Shown here: positions 33,662-42,155 of the stretch, piece by piece | Layout: every line of letters begins with the position of its first letter | Position numbering within the stretch: position 1 is the stretch's first letter | Origin: Candidatus Ozemobacteraceae bacterium | GTDB lineage: Bacteria > Muiribacteriota > Ozemobacteria > Ozemobacterales > Ozemobacteraceae | Assembly: GCA_035373905.1 (NCBI GenBank) | Contig: DAOSOK010000002.1 | Coordinates: 124,001-188,000, forward strand | DNA: 64,000 bases | Direction: 5' to 3' | The notes under the pieces: generated by a model | The model's input: only the letters and a program-made list of their open reading frames with translations | Databases searched by the model: none | Told to the model about the DNA's origin: nothing | Translations under genes and position numbers: made by a program

Positions 33662-34093
33662 ATGGCAAACATGTCAGAAAAACAAGAACTGGCCGCACAG
33701 CTGCGGATGCTCATCGGTGAAATGCGCAATGCCGGCTTCGCAGAGCTGGAAATCGAATCGGCGGACCTGAACGTGCGCATGGTTCTTGGTTCTGCCCCGG
33801 CTTCTGCCCCCGCACCGTCTCCCGATTCGGAGCTGCCCGGAAAGTCCGCAGAGGATGCCGCGCCGAAACCGGTTTCCGTGACTGCCGAGCGGGTCGGCGT
33901 GTTCTCCTTCGGAAAACAGCGAATCGAAGCCGGATCGAAGGTCTCCAAAGGGCAGGCTCTGGGGATCATCAAGGGAATCAGCATCCAGGACCAGGTGGTT
34001 GCCCCCGTTTCCGGCACCGTGGATGCCGTTTTCGTTCGGGAAGGCGAGATCATTGACTTCGGCCGCGCCCTGTTTTCAATCCTTCCTGATTGA
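33662..34093 (+). CDS. AccB-like biotinyl-domain protein lacking the biotin-acceptor lysine
   Basis: 143 residues. The N-terminal helix (LRMLIGEMRNAGFAELEIES) matches the start of AccB, the biotin carrier of acetyl-CoA carboxylase. An Ala/Pro linker leads to a biotinyl/lipoyl fold at about 78-141 (GSKVSKGQALGI, PVSGTVDAVFVREGE, IDFGRALFSI). It aligns without gaps to E. coli AccB, but the AMKM motif reads GISI: the acceptor Lys is Ser 107. A Lys is present three residues earlier. It is 49 bp before accC, so cotranscription is likely. It may be a structural or regulatory subunit, or may not carry biotin at all. Confidence 0.8.
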   Translation: MANMSEKQELAAQLRMLIGEMRNAGFAELEIESADLNVRMVLGSAPASAPAPSPDSELPGKSAEDAAPKPVSVTAERVGVFSFGKQRIEAGSKVSKGQALGIIKGISIQDQVVAPVSGTVDAVFVREGEIIDFGRALFSILPD

Positions 34094-34142
34094 CGCCCGG
34101 CCGATGCCGATGTGGCGTGACAGCCTTACGTGAGGTGTAACC

Positions 34143-35600
34143 ATGTTCAACAAGATTCTCATCGCGAACCGCGGGGAAATCGCGGTCCGTGTCATCAGAA
34201 CCTGCCGCAGGCTCGGCATCAAAACAGTCGCCGTCTTTTCGGAAGTCGACCGCCAGGCTCTGCATGTCAGGCTCGCCGATGAAGCCTACTGCATCGGGCC
34301 GGCCCGCCCAGACCTTTCGTATCTGAACATCCCGAACATCCTTTCCGTTGCCCACGCGACCCAGTGCGACGCGATTCACCCCGGATACGGCTTCCTGTCG
34401 GAAAACCCGACGTTCGCCGAGATCACCCAAAAGTGCGGTTTCGTGTTCATCGGCCCCAGCCACCGGGCGATGGAACGGATGGGCCAGAAGTCCGTCGCGC
34501 GCGACCTGATGATCCGGTCCGGCGTTCCCGTGATGCCCGGTTCGACCGGCAGCGTCGAGGATCCCGAGGAAGGTCTGAAGATCGCCCACAAGGTCGGCTT
34601 CCCCGTCCTCGTGAAGGCCTCCGCCGGCGGCGGCGGACGCGGCATGCGCCTGGTCGAGACGGAGGACCGGTTCCGGACGCTGTTCAGCACGGCTCAGGCC
34701 GAGGCCCAGTCGGCATTCGGCGACGGCCGCGTCTACGTCGAAAAATACCTTCGGAACCCTCGCCACATAGAAGTCCAGATCATGGGCGACCATCACGGCA
34801 ACATCGTCGCCCTGGGCGAACGCGAATGTTCGATCCAGCGCCGGCATCAGAAGCTGATCGAGGAGTCGCCATCCCCGGCCGTCAACGCCGATCTGCGCCG
34901 GCGACTGTGCGAAACGGCCGTGAAGGCTGCGAAGGCGATCGACTACGTGAACGCTGGCACGATCGAGTTCCTGCTCGATGCCGACGGGAACTTCTTCTTC
35001 ATGGAGATGAACACCCGTCTCCAGGTCGAACACCCCGTCACCGAGCTGGTTACCGGATACGATCTCGTCGAAATGCAGCTGCGCGTCGCGTCGGGCGAGC
35101 CGCTTCCCTTCAAGCAGGAAGACATCGCCCCTCACGGGTGGGCGTTCGAGTGCCGCATCAATGCCGAAGATCCTGCGAACGGCTTCTCGCCGTGTCCGGG
35201 CCGCATCAACGATTATCTGCCCGCGGGGGGGCCGTGGGTGCGCGTCGACTCGGCGGCCTACACCGGATACGCGGTGAGCCCGAGTTACGACTCGATGGTC
35301 GCCAAGCTGATCGTCTGGGGCCCCGATCGCGAGACGGCAATGGACCGCATGCAGGCGGCCCTGCACGAGTTCCGGGTCGAAGGGATCAAAACGACGATCC
35401 CGTTTCATCAGTGGGCGTTCGGGCACGAGGAGTTCCGGGCGGGGCTGTTGACCACAGGCTTCGTCGACAAGCACCAGGTGTCGATGATCGCCTGTATGCA
35501 GCGGGCCGACGAGGATGAACGTGAGCGCGCGAACGGAGCCGGCGGGAAGGCGGTCGAACATGGCAAAACTCAGGACCAGAACGGCACGGGAAGAGCCTGA
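34143..35600 (+). CDS. accC: Biotin carboxylase
   Basis: 485 residues. The whole ATP-grasp enzyme is present: FNKILIANRGEIAVRVIRT at the start, KASAGGGGRGMRLV near residue 157, ERECSIQRRHQKLIEE, and MEMNTRLQVEHPVTE near 289. It carboxylates biotin on the carrier protein using ATP and bicarbonate. The C-terminus is longer than usual (~445) by about 30 polar residues that overlap xseA by 41 bp. Its upstream partner lacks the biotin lysine, so the true carrier must be elsewhere (or the enzyme has another role). No carboxyltransferase gene is in the window. Confidence 0.93.
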   Translation: MFNKILIANRGEIAVRVIRTCRRLGIKTVAVFSEVDRQALHVRLADEAYCIGPARPDLSYLNIPNILSVAHATQCDAIHPGYGFLSENPTFAEITQKCGFVFIGPSHRAMERMGQKSVARDLMIRSGVPVMPGSTGSVEDPEEGLKIAHKVGFPVLVKASAGGGGRGMRLVETEDRFRTLFSTAQAEAQSAFGDGRVYVEKYLRNPRHIEVQIMGDHHGNIVALGERECSIQRRHQKLIEESPSPAVNADLRRRLCETAVKAAKAIDYVNAGTIEFLLDADGNFFFMEMNTRLQVEHPVTELVTGYDLVEMQLRVASGEPLPFKQEDIAPHGWAFECRINAEDPANGFSPCPGRINDYLPAGGPWVRVDSAAYTGYAVSPSYDSMVAKLIVWGPDRETAMDRMQAALHEFRVEGIKTTIPFHQWAFGHEEFRAGLLTTGFVDKHQVSMIACMQRADEDERERANGAGGKAVEHGKTQDQNGTGRA

Positions 35601-36885
35601 AGCGAAACGAACCCTGTTCGACGCCCCCCCGGATGAGACGGAACGCGAGTCTGGCGAGCTGACGCGCGGGGTTCTGTCCGTCGGGGACGTCACTCGCCAC
35701 ATCAAGCGGCTTCTCGAAAAGGACAGCCTTCTCGAGAGCGTCTGGGTTCAGGGAGAAGTGTCGAACCTGGTCAAGGCGGCATCGGGACACTGGTATTTTT
35801 CCCTGAAAGACGCGACGTCCGTCCTGAAAGCCGCCGTCTGGGCCGGGAACAGGCGCAGGATCCGGCATGAAATCAAGAACGGCGACCTGATCGCCGCCTA
35901 CGGCTCCATCTCGGTCTACGAGCCCCGTGGCGAATACCAGCTCATCATTACCGACCTGCGCCCGGCCGGCCTGGGTGCGCTGTATGAAGCCTTCGAGAAA
36001 CTCAAGGCGAAACTCCAGGAAGAAGGCCTGTTCGACGCCGACCGGAAGGTGCCCCTGCCGTTCCTGCCGCGGGGCGTCGGGATCGTGACCTCGCCGAAGG
36101 GCGCCGTCGTGCAGGATATATATCGAGTGATACGAAGGCGCTTTCCGAACATGCCGCTGTATCTCGTCCCCGTGAAGGTGCAGGGTGAGGGAGCTGCGGA
36201 AGAGATCGTGGCCGGCATCCGACGGCTCGACGCCGATTCGCGGGTCGACGTGATCATCGTCGCGCGCGGGGGCGGCAGTCTCGAGGATCTCTGGACGTTC
36301 AACGACGAACGCGTCGCCCGCGCGATCGCGGCGGCCGAAACCCCCGTCATATCGGCGATCGGCCATGAGACGGATTTCACCATCGCCGACTTTGTCGCGG
36401 ACCAGCGGGCGGCTACGCCGTCGGTGGCGGGCGAACTGGTCGTTCCCCTCAAGGAAGACCTCGTGAAGGCGATCGCCGACAGGCGCAATAGGCTCGGCCG
36501 AGCCCTGAAGCACATGATCGTTTTCCTGGCCGGGCGGCTGGCTCATGCCCGTTCCTGCCGATTCCTGCGGAAACCGGCCCTGCTCGTCGCCGAACGCCGG
36601 ACGCACGTCGCAAACACGGCCCGAGACCTGGAAACCGCCTGCGAGGCTTTCATGCGACGGTGCCGCCACGCATGGGAAATGGCCGCCGCACGGCTGACGG
36701 CCCTCGATCCGCGGGCGGTGCTCGCGAGAGGCTATATGCTGGCGACGAACGAAGACGGCGTGGTCGTCACGTCCGCCGCGGCTTTGAAAACCGGACGAAA
36801 ACTCGATCTGCAGATGGTCGACGGTCGGGCCCGCGTGGCCGTCGAGGATGTCGAAATCAAAACCCCGGGAGGCACGCGTTCATGA
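35560..36885 (+). CDS. xseA: Exodeoxyribonuclease VII large subunit
   Basis: 441 residues. Start at 35560 because GGAAGG precedes it and it restores a normal N-terminus; it overlaps accC. The OB-fold reads LLEKDSLLESVWVQGEVSN, GHWYFSLKD and NGDLIAAYGSISVYEPRGEYQ. The catalytic region has VGIVTSPKGAVVQDIYRVI, DVIIVARGGGSLEDLW and AIGHETDFTIADFVAD. The enzyme degrades single-stranded DNA with XseB. Its 3' end overlaps xseB by 4 bp. An AT island (36117-36133) sits in QDIYRVIRR. Confidence 0.95.
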   Translation: MAKLRTRTAREEPEAKRTLFDAPPDETERESGELTRGVLSVGDVTRHIKRLLEKDSLLESVWVQGEVSNLVKAASGHWYFSLKDATSVLKAAVWAGNRRRIRHEIKNGDLIAAYGSISVYEPRGEYQLIITDLRPAGLGALYEAFEKLKAKLQEEGLFDADRKVPLPFLPRGVGIVTSPKGAVVQDIYRVIRRRFPNMPLYLVPVKVQGEGAAEEIVAGIRRLDADSRVDVIIVARGGGSLEDLWTFNDERVARAIAAAETPVISAIGHETDFTIADFVADQRAATPSVAGELVVPLKEDLVKAIADRRNRLGRALKHMIVFLAGRLAHARSCRFLRKPALLVAERRTHVANTARDLETACEAFMRRCRHAWEMAAARLTALDPRAVLARGYMLATNEDGVVVTSAAALKTGRKLDLQMVDGRARVAVEDVEIKTPGGTRS

Positions 36886-37181
36886 AAAAGGTGTTCGATC
36901 GGAAAGAACTCGAGGAGCTCGCAGCTCTCACTCCCGAGATGATCGAAAAGCTGTCGTACGAAGACGCGATGGAGCGTCTCGAGCAAACCGTCGAGGCGCT
37001 CGAACAGGAGGGGACCCCGCTCGAGCTCGGCCTGCGCCTGTACGAAGTCGGCACGGGGCTGAGCCGCCGGTGCGGAAACGTGCTCGACGCCGCCGAGGCG
37101 CGGATGCTGCAGCTGATCGGCAACATCGAGTCGGCCCGCGAAGAGCCGTTCGATCCCGAGAAGGACGGCAGGCCGTCATGA
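36882..37181 (+). CDS. xseB: Exodeoxyribonuclease VII small subunit
   Basis: 99 residues. The central helical hairpin LSYEDAMERLEQTVEALEQ is the XseB signature, followed by LELGLRLYEVGTGLSRRC and a helix ending near 80. The N-terminus is longer than in E. coli (80 residues). It overlaps xseA and ispA by ATGA junctions, so the stoichiometry of the three proteins is probably coupled. xseAB next to ispA is a common bacterial arrangement. Confidence 0.92.
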   Translation: MKKVFDRKELEELAALTPEMIEKLSYEDAMERLEQTVEALEQEGTPLELGLRLYEVGTGLSRRCGNVLDAAEARMLQLIGNIESAREEPFDPEKDGRPS

Positions 37182-38089
37182 CCCCGGACGGGGCTTCAAT
37201 GACGGGGCTGGAAGACTGGCTGCGCGCCTGCAGGTCGCGTGTCGACGAGGCGCTCGACCGCTGGCTGCCCCCGGCCGATGCTGTGCCCGCGCGCCTTCAC
37301 GAGGCGATGCGGTACAGCGTCTGCGCGGGCGGAAAGCGGATCAGGCCGGCGCTGTGCCTGATGATCGCGGAGGGCTTCGGCGTCTCGGGAAACGGGCCGC
37401 TGAGGGCTGCCTGCGCACTCGAGCTGCTCCATACATATTCTCTGATCCATGACGATCTGCCGGCGATGGATGACGACGATCTGCGGCGCGGCCGGCCGAC
37501 GAACCACAAGGTGTTCGGCGAGGCGACGGCGATTCTTGCCGGAGACGCCCTGCTGACGCTTGCGTTCGAGTGGATGGCGCGCATCGCAGATTACGACGTT
37601 CCCGCGGGCCGGGCGGTCTCCGCAGTGAAGTCGTTCGCCGAGGCTGCCGGCCATGCCGGCATGGTGGGCGGTCAGATGCTCGATATCGACGCCGAGAACG
37701 GAGAGGTGACGATCGACGAACTTCGCCGGATCCATCGGCTCAAGACCGGCGCGCTCCTCACGGCCTCGATCCGAATCGGCGGGATCCTGGGCGGCGCAGA
37801 TCCCGACGAGATGCGCAAACTTACCGAATACGGCCGCCACATCGGTCTTCTGTTTCAAATAGTAGACGATATACTCGACATCGAGGGAGACGCCGCCGCC
37901 CTCGGAAAGACGCCGGGAAGCGATGCGCGCCTCGGCAAATCCACGTTTCCGGCGCTTCTCGGCATGGACGGGGCGAAACGGGAAGCCGACCGCGTGCGCG
38001 ACGAGGCGCTGAAAGCCGCCGCATCGCTCCCGAGGCCGATTTCCCGCATGTCGGAACTCGCCGGATGGCTGCACGGGAGAAAACGGTGA
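37178..38089 (+). CDS. ispA: Polyprenyl (farnesyl) diphosphate synthase
   Basis: 303 residues. First Asp-rich motif HDDLPAMDDDDLRRGRP near residue 90; second FQIVDDILDIEGD near 228; GGKRIRPALCL at the start. These bind the Mg-diphosphates of the allylic substrate and IPP. The length and the residues before the first motif (ACALELLHTYSLI) are typical of farnesyl/geranyl diphosphate synthases. The start overlaps xseB, the stop overlaps the GTG of ispD. AT islands at 37430 and 37858 fall next to the two catalytic motifs. Confidence 0.93.
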   Translation: MTPDGASMTGLEDWLRACRSRVDEALDRWLPPADAVPARLHEAMRYSVCAGGKRIRPALCLMIAEGFGVSGNGPLRAACALELLHTYSLIHDDLPAMDDDDLRRGRPTNHKVFGEATAILAGDALLTLAFEWMARIADYDVPAGRAVSAVKSFAEAAGHAGMVGGQMLDIDAENGEVTIDELRRIHRLKTGALLTASIRIGGILGGADPDEMRKLTEYGRHIGLLFQIVDDILDIEGDAAALGKTPGSDARLGKSTFPALLGMDGAKREADRVRDEALKAAASLPRPISRMSELAGWLHGRKR

Positions 38090-38775
38090 CCGTGAAACTG
38101 TATCCCGTCGTGGTCGCCGGCGGGTCGGGAACGCGCATGAAAAGCGATCTTCCGAAACAGTTTCTCGACATCGGGGGAAAACCCGTCCTGCAATGGTCGC
38201 TCGAGTGCTTCGACGCGGTTTCCGAAACCGTCGACATCACGGTCGTTCTTCCGGAAGCCTGGCTCGAGGAAGGCAAACGCCGCCTGTCCGGCTGGCGATC
38301 GAAACATAACATTCGTTATATATGCGGAGGACTGCGACGGCAGGACTCCGTCGAAGCCGGCGTGTCGAGCATTCCCGACGAAGACGGGTGGGCTGCCGTG
38401 CACGACGGCGCTCGTCCGGCGATCACGCCCGAAATCGTCCGGGCCTGCCTTGAGATGGCTGTCGCGAAAGGAAACGCCTCGTGCGCGGTGCCGGTTTCCG
38501 ACACCCTCGTCGAAACTGCCGGCGGTCTCGTGACCGGCGCCGTCGATCGGTCGAAGATGTTCGCCATGCAGACCCCGCAGATCTTCCCCGTGAACCTTCT
38601 GCGGGAGGCGCTCGCCCGGGCGCGCGCCGACGGCGTTGATGCCACCGACGACGCCGGACTCGTCAGGCGTCTCGGCCTGCCTGTCTATCTGGCCCCGGGT
38701 TCCCCCCTAAACATCAAAGTCACCCGGCCCGAAGATCTGCTCCTGCTCGCGTCGGTCCTCCGCCCCCCAGGCTGA
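38086..38775 (+). CDS. ispD: 2-C-methyl-D-erythritol 4-phosphate cytidylyltransferase
   Basis: 229 residues from GTG 38086, which overlaps the ispA stop (GTGA). The CTP-binding motif is VVAGGSGTRMKSDLPKQFLD; other conserved parts are PVLQWSLECF, GGLRRQDSVEAGV, AAVHDGARPAITPEIV and the C-terminal NIKVTRPEDLLLLAS. It activates MEP with CTP in the MEP pathway. It is followed by a promoter and ispE. Confidence 0.93.
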   Translation: MTVKLYPVVVAGGSGTRMKSDLPKQFLDIGGKPVLQWSLECFDAVSETVDITVVLPEAWLEEGKRRLSGWRSKHNIRYICGGLRRQDSVEAGVSSIPDEDGWAAVHDGARPAITPEIVRACLEMAVAKGNASCAVPVSDTLVETAGGLVTGAVDRSKMFAMQTPQIFPVNLLREALARARADGVDATDDAGLVRRLGLPVYLAPGSPLNIKVTRPEDLLLLASVLRPPG

Positions 38776-38808
38776 CCGCCGTCGATGCGTGTGCCGATGC
38801 ATCCGGCA

Positions 38809-38838
38809 TTGACGAAGAACGAGGGTGATTGCTAGACT
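38809..38838 (+). promoter_or_regulatory. Promoter before ispE
   Basis: TTGACG (38809-38814), 18-bp spacer, TAGACT (38833-38838), about 30 bp before ATG 38869. It could start transcription of ispE-dxr-ispF separately from the xse-ispA-ispD part. Confidence 0.6.
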
Positions 38839-38868
38839 TGGCCGCAAGAAGCGAGGAGCGCACGACGA

Positions 38869-39750
38869 ATGAAACGAACGCTGATTGTTCAGGCACCTGC
38901 GAAGATCAATATCGGGCTCTGGGTCAAGGGTAAACGGGCGGACGGGTATCACGAGATCGCAAGCCTGATGCAGACGATCTCGCTCGCAGACACGATCGCG
39001 ATCAAAGAGACCCGCGAAGACGGCCTCCGGATCGAGTGCGATCACCCCGGCGTTCCGACCGGCCCCGAGAATCTCGCCTACAAGTCGGCGATGCTGCTGC
39101 TGAAGAAACTCGACATTCCGCCGCGTCTCCTGATCCAGATCGAAAAGCGGATTCCGGTCGCCGCGGGACTGGCTGGTGGAAGCACCGACGCCGCCGCCGT
39201 GCTGCTGGCGCTTGCCCGTTTTTACGACTCGTCCCTGCCGATGCTCGATCTCATGACGATGAGCCAGTCGATCGGCTCCGACGTGCCGTTCGTCATGCAC
39301 GGAGGCCTCGCCCTCGCCACGGGCCGGGGCGAGAACCTGACGTTCTACGACGCGCCGAAGCCGCCCTACGTCGTCGTCATCGCCGTTCCGAAAAACGTCA
39401 GCGTCTCGACGAAATGGGCGTATGAAAACTACCAGCCGGGCGACAACACCCGCAAGGAAGAATTGTTCGCCACCCTCCTTCCCGCATGCCGGGAGCGGAA
39501 CCTCGCCCTCCTGAGAAAAAACGTGTTCAACGACCTCGAGTCCGTCACGCTGCACCGGCATCCCGAAGTCGCCGCAATCAAGGAGCGTCTGGCCGCAACC
39601 GGCGACGGCGTGGTTCTCATGTCCGGCAGCGGGCCGTCCGTATTCGGCCTGTTCGAGGAGCGTCGCGATGCCGTGAAGGCCGCGAGCTCACTCGACCCGG
39701 ACACGGTCGATGTGTTCATCGAACATACACTGCGCTCGCAGTCGCGCTGA
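38869..39750 (+). CDS. ispE: 4-diphosphocytidyl-2-C-methyl-D-erythritol kinase
   Basis: 293 residues; GAGGAG lies 11 bases before the ATG. GHMP-kinase motifs: APAKINIGLWVKGKRADGYH at the start, PVAAGLAGGSTDAAAVLLAL as the ATP loop near residue 100, and LMSGSGPSVFGLF near 250. It phosphorylates the CDP-ME intermediate of the MEP pathway. It stands 15 bp before dxr. Confidence 0.94.
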   Translation: MKRTLIVQAPAKINIGLWVKGKRADGYHEIASLMQTISLADTIAIKETREDGLRIECDHPGVPTGPENLAYKSAMLLLKKLDIPPRLLIQIEKRIPVAAGLAGGSTDAAAVLLALARFYDSSLPMLDLMTMSQSIGSDVPFVMHGGLALATGRGENLTFYDAPKPPYVVVIAVPKNVSVSTKWAYENYQPGDNTRKEELFATLLPACRERNLALLRKNVFNDLESVTLHRHPEVAAIKERLAATGDGVVLMSGSGPSVFGLFEERRDAVKAASSLDPDTVDVFIEHTLRSQSR

Positions 39751-39765
39751 GAGGAAATTGCCGGA

Positions 39766-40962
39766 ATGAAACGCCGCATCTCCCTCCTCGGCTCGACCGG
39801 CTCCATCGGCCAGAGCACGCTCGACGTCATCCGAGCCCACCGGGACCGCCTTTCCGTGGTTGCCTTGGCCGCCGGTCGCCAATGGGAGCGCCTCGTCGGC
39901 CAGACGCGTGAATTCCGGCCCAGGATGGTCGCGATCTTCGACCCGGAAGCGGCCGCCCGGTTCAGGGACGCGATGCGCGGCTCGGACGTGGCCGTCCGCG
40001 AGGGGATGCCGGGCCTGCTCGAGGCTGCCGGCCTTGATGAAGCCGATACGCTTGTGTCCGCCTTGGTGGGCTCGATCGGCCTGCGGCCGGTGATGGCCGG
40101 CATCGATGCGGGAAAGGCCGTCTGCCTCGCCAACAAGGAGACGCTCGTCGTCGCCGGGGCCCTCGTCACCGCTGCGGCTCACAGGAAGGGCGTTCCCCTG
40201 ATTCCGATCGATTCCGAACACTCCGCGATTTTCCAGTGCCTCGCTGACGGCCACAAGGACGGGAGCCGGATCAAACGCCTGATCCTGACGGCGTCAGGCG
40301 GCCCGTTCCGCATGACCGACGCCGGCAGTCTTGCCCGGGTGACGCCCGGTGAAGCTCTTCGACACCCGAACTGGGACATGGGCGGCAAGATCACGATCGA
40401 CTCGGCGACGCTGATGAACAAAGGTCTCGAGGTCATCGAGGCCCACTGGTTGTTTGACATCGATTTCGACCGGATCGAAGTGGTCGTTCATCCGCAGTCG
40501 ATCATTCATTCGCTGGTCGAGTTCATCGACGGCTCGTTTCTCGGCCAGCTCGGCGCCCCGGACATGCGCCTGCCGATTCAGTATGCGCTAAGTTATCCCG
40601 AACGCTGGGAAGCGAGCGGCGAGCGGCTCGATCTGCTCAAACTGGGAACGCTCTCGTTCGAACCGCCGCGGATGGCGGATTTTCCCTGCCTATCCTACGC
40701 ATACGAGGCGGGGCGGCGCGGCGGCAGCCTTCCCTGCGCGATGAATGCGGCGAACGAGGTCGCCGTGGCGGCGTTCCTGCGCGGGGACATCGGGTTCACC
40801 GATATTCCGGTCGTGATCCGCACCGTGATGGATGAACTGCCGTTCGAGGCCTCGCCCGACCTCGAGACGTTGCTGAGACACGACGAACTCGCGCGCGGGG
40901 CCGCAGCGGTCTGCGTTGCGGCGCGGACTGCCGTCCGGCAAGGCGGGGAGGCCGCGGCATGA
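39766..40962 (+). CDS. dxr: 1-deoxy-D-xylulose-5-phosphate reductoisomerase
   Basis: 398 residues. NADPH site LLGSTGSIGQSTLDVI; then ANKETLVVAGALVTAA, the metal and substrate motif IPIDSEHSAIFQCL, ILTASGGPFR, and TIDSATLMNKGLEVIEAHWL. It converts DXP to MEP, the first committed step of the pathway, and is the fosmidomycin target. It overlaps ispF by 4 bp. Length and motif order are complete. Confidence 0.95.
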   Translation: MKRRISLLGSTGSIGQSTLDVIRAHRDRLSVVALAAGRQWERLVGQTREFRPRMVAIFDPEAAARFRDAMRGSDVAVREGMPGLLEAAGLDEADTLVSALVGSIGLRPVMAGIDAGKAVCLANKETLVVAGALVTAAAHRKGVPLIPIDSEHSAIFQCLADGHKDGSRIKRLILTASGGPFRMTDAGSLARVTPGEALRHPNWDMGGKITIDSATLMNKGLEVIEAHWLFDIDFDRIEVVVHPQSIIHSLVEFIDGSFLGQLGAPDMRLPIQYALSYPERWEASGERLDLLKLGTLSFEPPRMADFPCLSYAYEAGRRGGSLPCAMNAANEVAVAAFLRGDIGFTDIPVVIRTVMDELPFEASPDLETLLRHDELARGAAAVCVAARTAVRQGGEAAA

Positions 40963-41474
40963 ACGGGGAGATGAGCGGCCTCAGAATAGGCTTCGGCCAC
41001 GATATTCATGCCCTGATTCCCGACCGGGAACTGTGGCTCGGCGGTGTCCGCATTCCCCATTCGTACGGTCTCAAGGGCCACTCGGACGCCGATGCCCTGC
41101 TTCATGCCGTCATGGATGCCCTGCTCGGGGCCGCCGCGCTCGGCGACATCGGCATGCTGTTTCCCGATACCGATCCCGCCTATCGCGGCATCTCGTCGAT
41201 GCTGCTGCTCGAGCGCGTCATGAGCCGCATCGAGGAAGCCGGTTTTTGTGTCGTCAACATCGATACTGTGATACAGTGTGAGAGTCCGAAAATTTCTCCT
41301 CACCGTGAAGCCATTCGCGAGTCGCTCGCCCGGGGCCTGCGCATCGACAAGAGCAGGGTCTCGGTGAAAGCCGGCACGAACGAGGGGTTCGACGCGGTGG
41401 GGGAGCGGCGCGCCATGGTATGCAACGCCGTGGTGTTACTTGAATCCCGGAGGAATGTCGGCTGTGGCAGGTGA
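40959..41474 (+). CDS. ispF: 2-C-methyl-D-erythritol 2,4-cyclodiphosphate synthase
   Basis: 171 residues, slightly longer than usual through a short N- and C-terminal tail. The zinc and substrate motifs are RIGFGHDIHALIPDRELWLG, GLKGHSDADALLHAVMDALL, ALGDIGMLFPDTDPAYRGIS and the C-terminal KAGTNEGFDAVGE. It cyclises CDP-ME-2-phosphate. An AT-leaning patch (41260-41300) encodes NIDTVIQCESPKI. Its end overlaps the next gene by 11 bp. Confidence 0.94.
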   Translation: MNGEMSGLRIGFGHDIHALIPDRELWLGGVRIPHSYGLKGHSDADALLHAVMDALLGAAALGDIGMLFPDTDPAYRGISSMLLLERVMSRIEEAGFCVVNIDTVIQCESPKISPHREAIRESLARGLRIDKSRVSVKAGTNEGFDAVGERRAMVCNAVVLLESRRNVGCGR

Positions 41475-42015
41475 AAAGCAGAGATCCCAGTTGTTCCTCG
41501 GCGTAGGATACCTGTTCGTGGCAGGGATCATCCTGATCAACTATATCGGCCAGCGCGGCGACTCGCGCGGCATCGTTGCCGTCACGGGCGAGATGGCGAT
41601 GAGCAGCTACTTCGGCGAGGCCGAGGTCCTGCGGAAACGACTCGAGGAGGAACGCCGTCTCAACACCGAGATGCGCAAGATGGTCACCGAAATGCAGACC
41701 TATGCCGGCACCAGCAAAGCCTCCGAAAAGGCGGGCTTCGAAAAAGTGCCGCTTCGCATGACGTCGGCCGATATCGACAAGCTGGCCCGGGAGGGGTTCC
41801 CCCCCGTCGTCGACAAGCTGAGGATCGTCACGGCCAAATCCAGCCCCTTCCGCGTCGGGCGGAATCCGTTCGTCCCGTTCTACGGCATGGGAAAAACGTC
41901 CAAAGCCGTTACGGCCGAATCCTCGAAAGTCACCATCTCCCTGCGCGCCGATCCCGTCCTGCCCGTTCTGATGCAGGGCGCATGGTCTCCCGTGACGGTC
42001 TACGAAGAAAACTGA
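41464..42015 (+). CDS. Single-span membrane protein with coiled coil, function unknown
   Basis: 183 residues. GTG 41464 is chosen because GGAGGA lies 9 bases before it; the ATG at 41455 is too close. A membrane span covers about residues 10-28 (FLGVGYLFVAGIILINYIG). A charged helix about 50-75 (VLRKRLEEERRLNTEMRK) is probably a coiled coil. The C-terminal part has no recognised fold. It ends the MEP gene string and is followed by a strong terminator. Confidence 0.65.
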   Translation: MAGEKQRSQLFLGVGYLFVAGIILINYIGQRGDSRGIVAVTGEMAMSSYFGEAEVLRKRLEEERRLNTEMRKMVTEMQTYAGTSKASEKAGFEKVPLRMTSADIDKLAREGFPPVVDKLRIVTAKSSPFRVGRNPFVPFYGMGKTSKAVTAESSKVTISLRADPVLPVLMQGAWSPVTVYEEN

Positions 42016-42030
42016 AACCGAACCGCCGAC

Positions 42031-42062
42031 AAGAGCCCTCTCGGGGGCTCTTTCGTTTTTTT
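42031..42062 (+). terminator. Rho-independent terminator after the MEP gene string
   Basis: AAGAGCCC pairs with GGGCTCTT (loop of 6) and is followed by a run of seven T residues. It lies 15 bp after the stop at 42015. Confidence 0.88.
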
Positions 42063-42155
42063 CGCCACGTTCGCCGAACTCCTAAAGCGTGAGCCGCCTC
42101 ATGCCGATAAGCTTCTCAGAGAATACGCGACCTCGCTTTCAGGAGACGAACGAAC

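Noticed and set aside
34050..35705. Minus-strand open frame of about 550 codons opposite accC
   Set aside because: Shadow of the biotin carboxylase; its sequence is low-complexity Arg/Asp/Gly/Val and resembles no protein.
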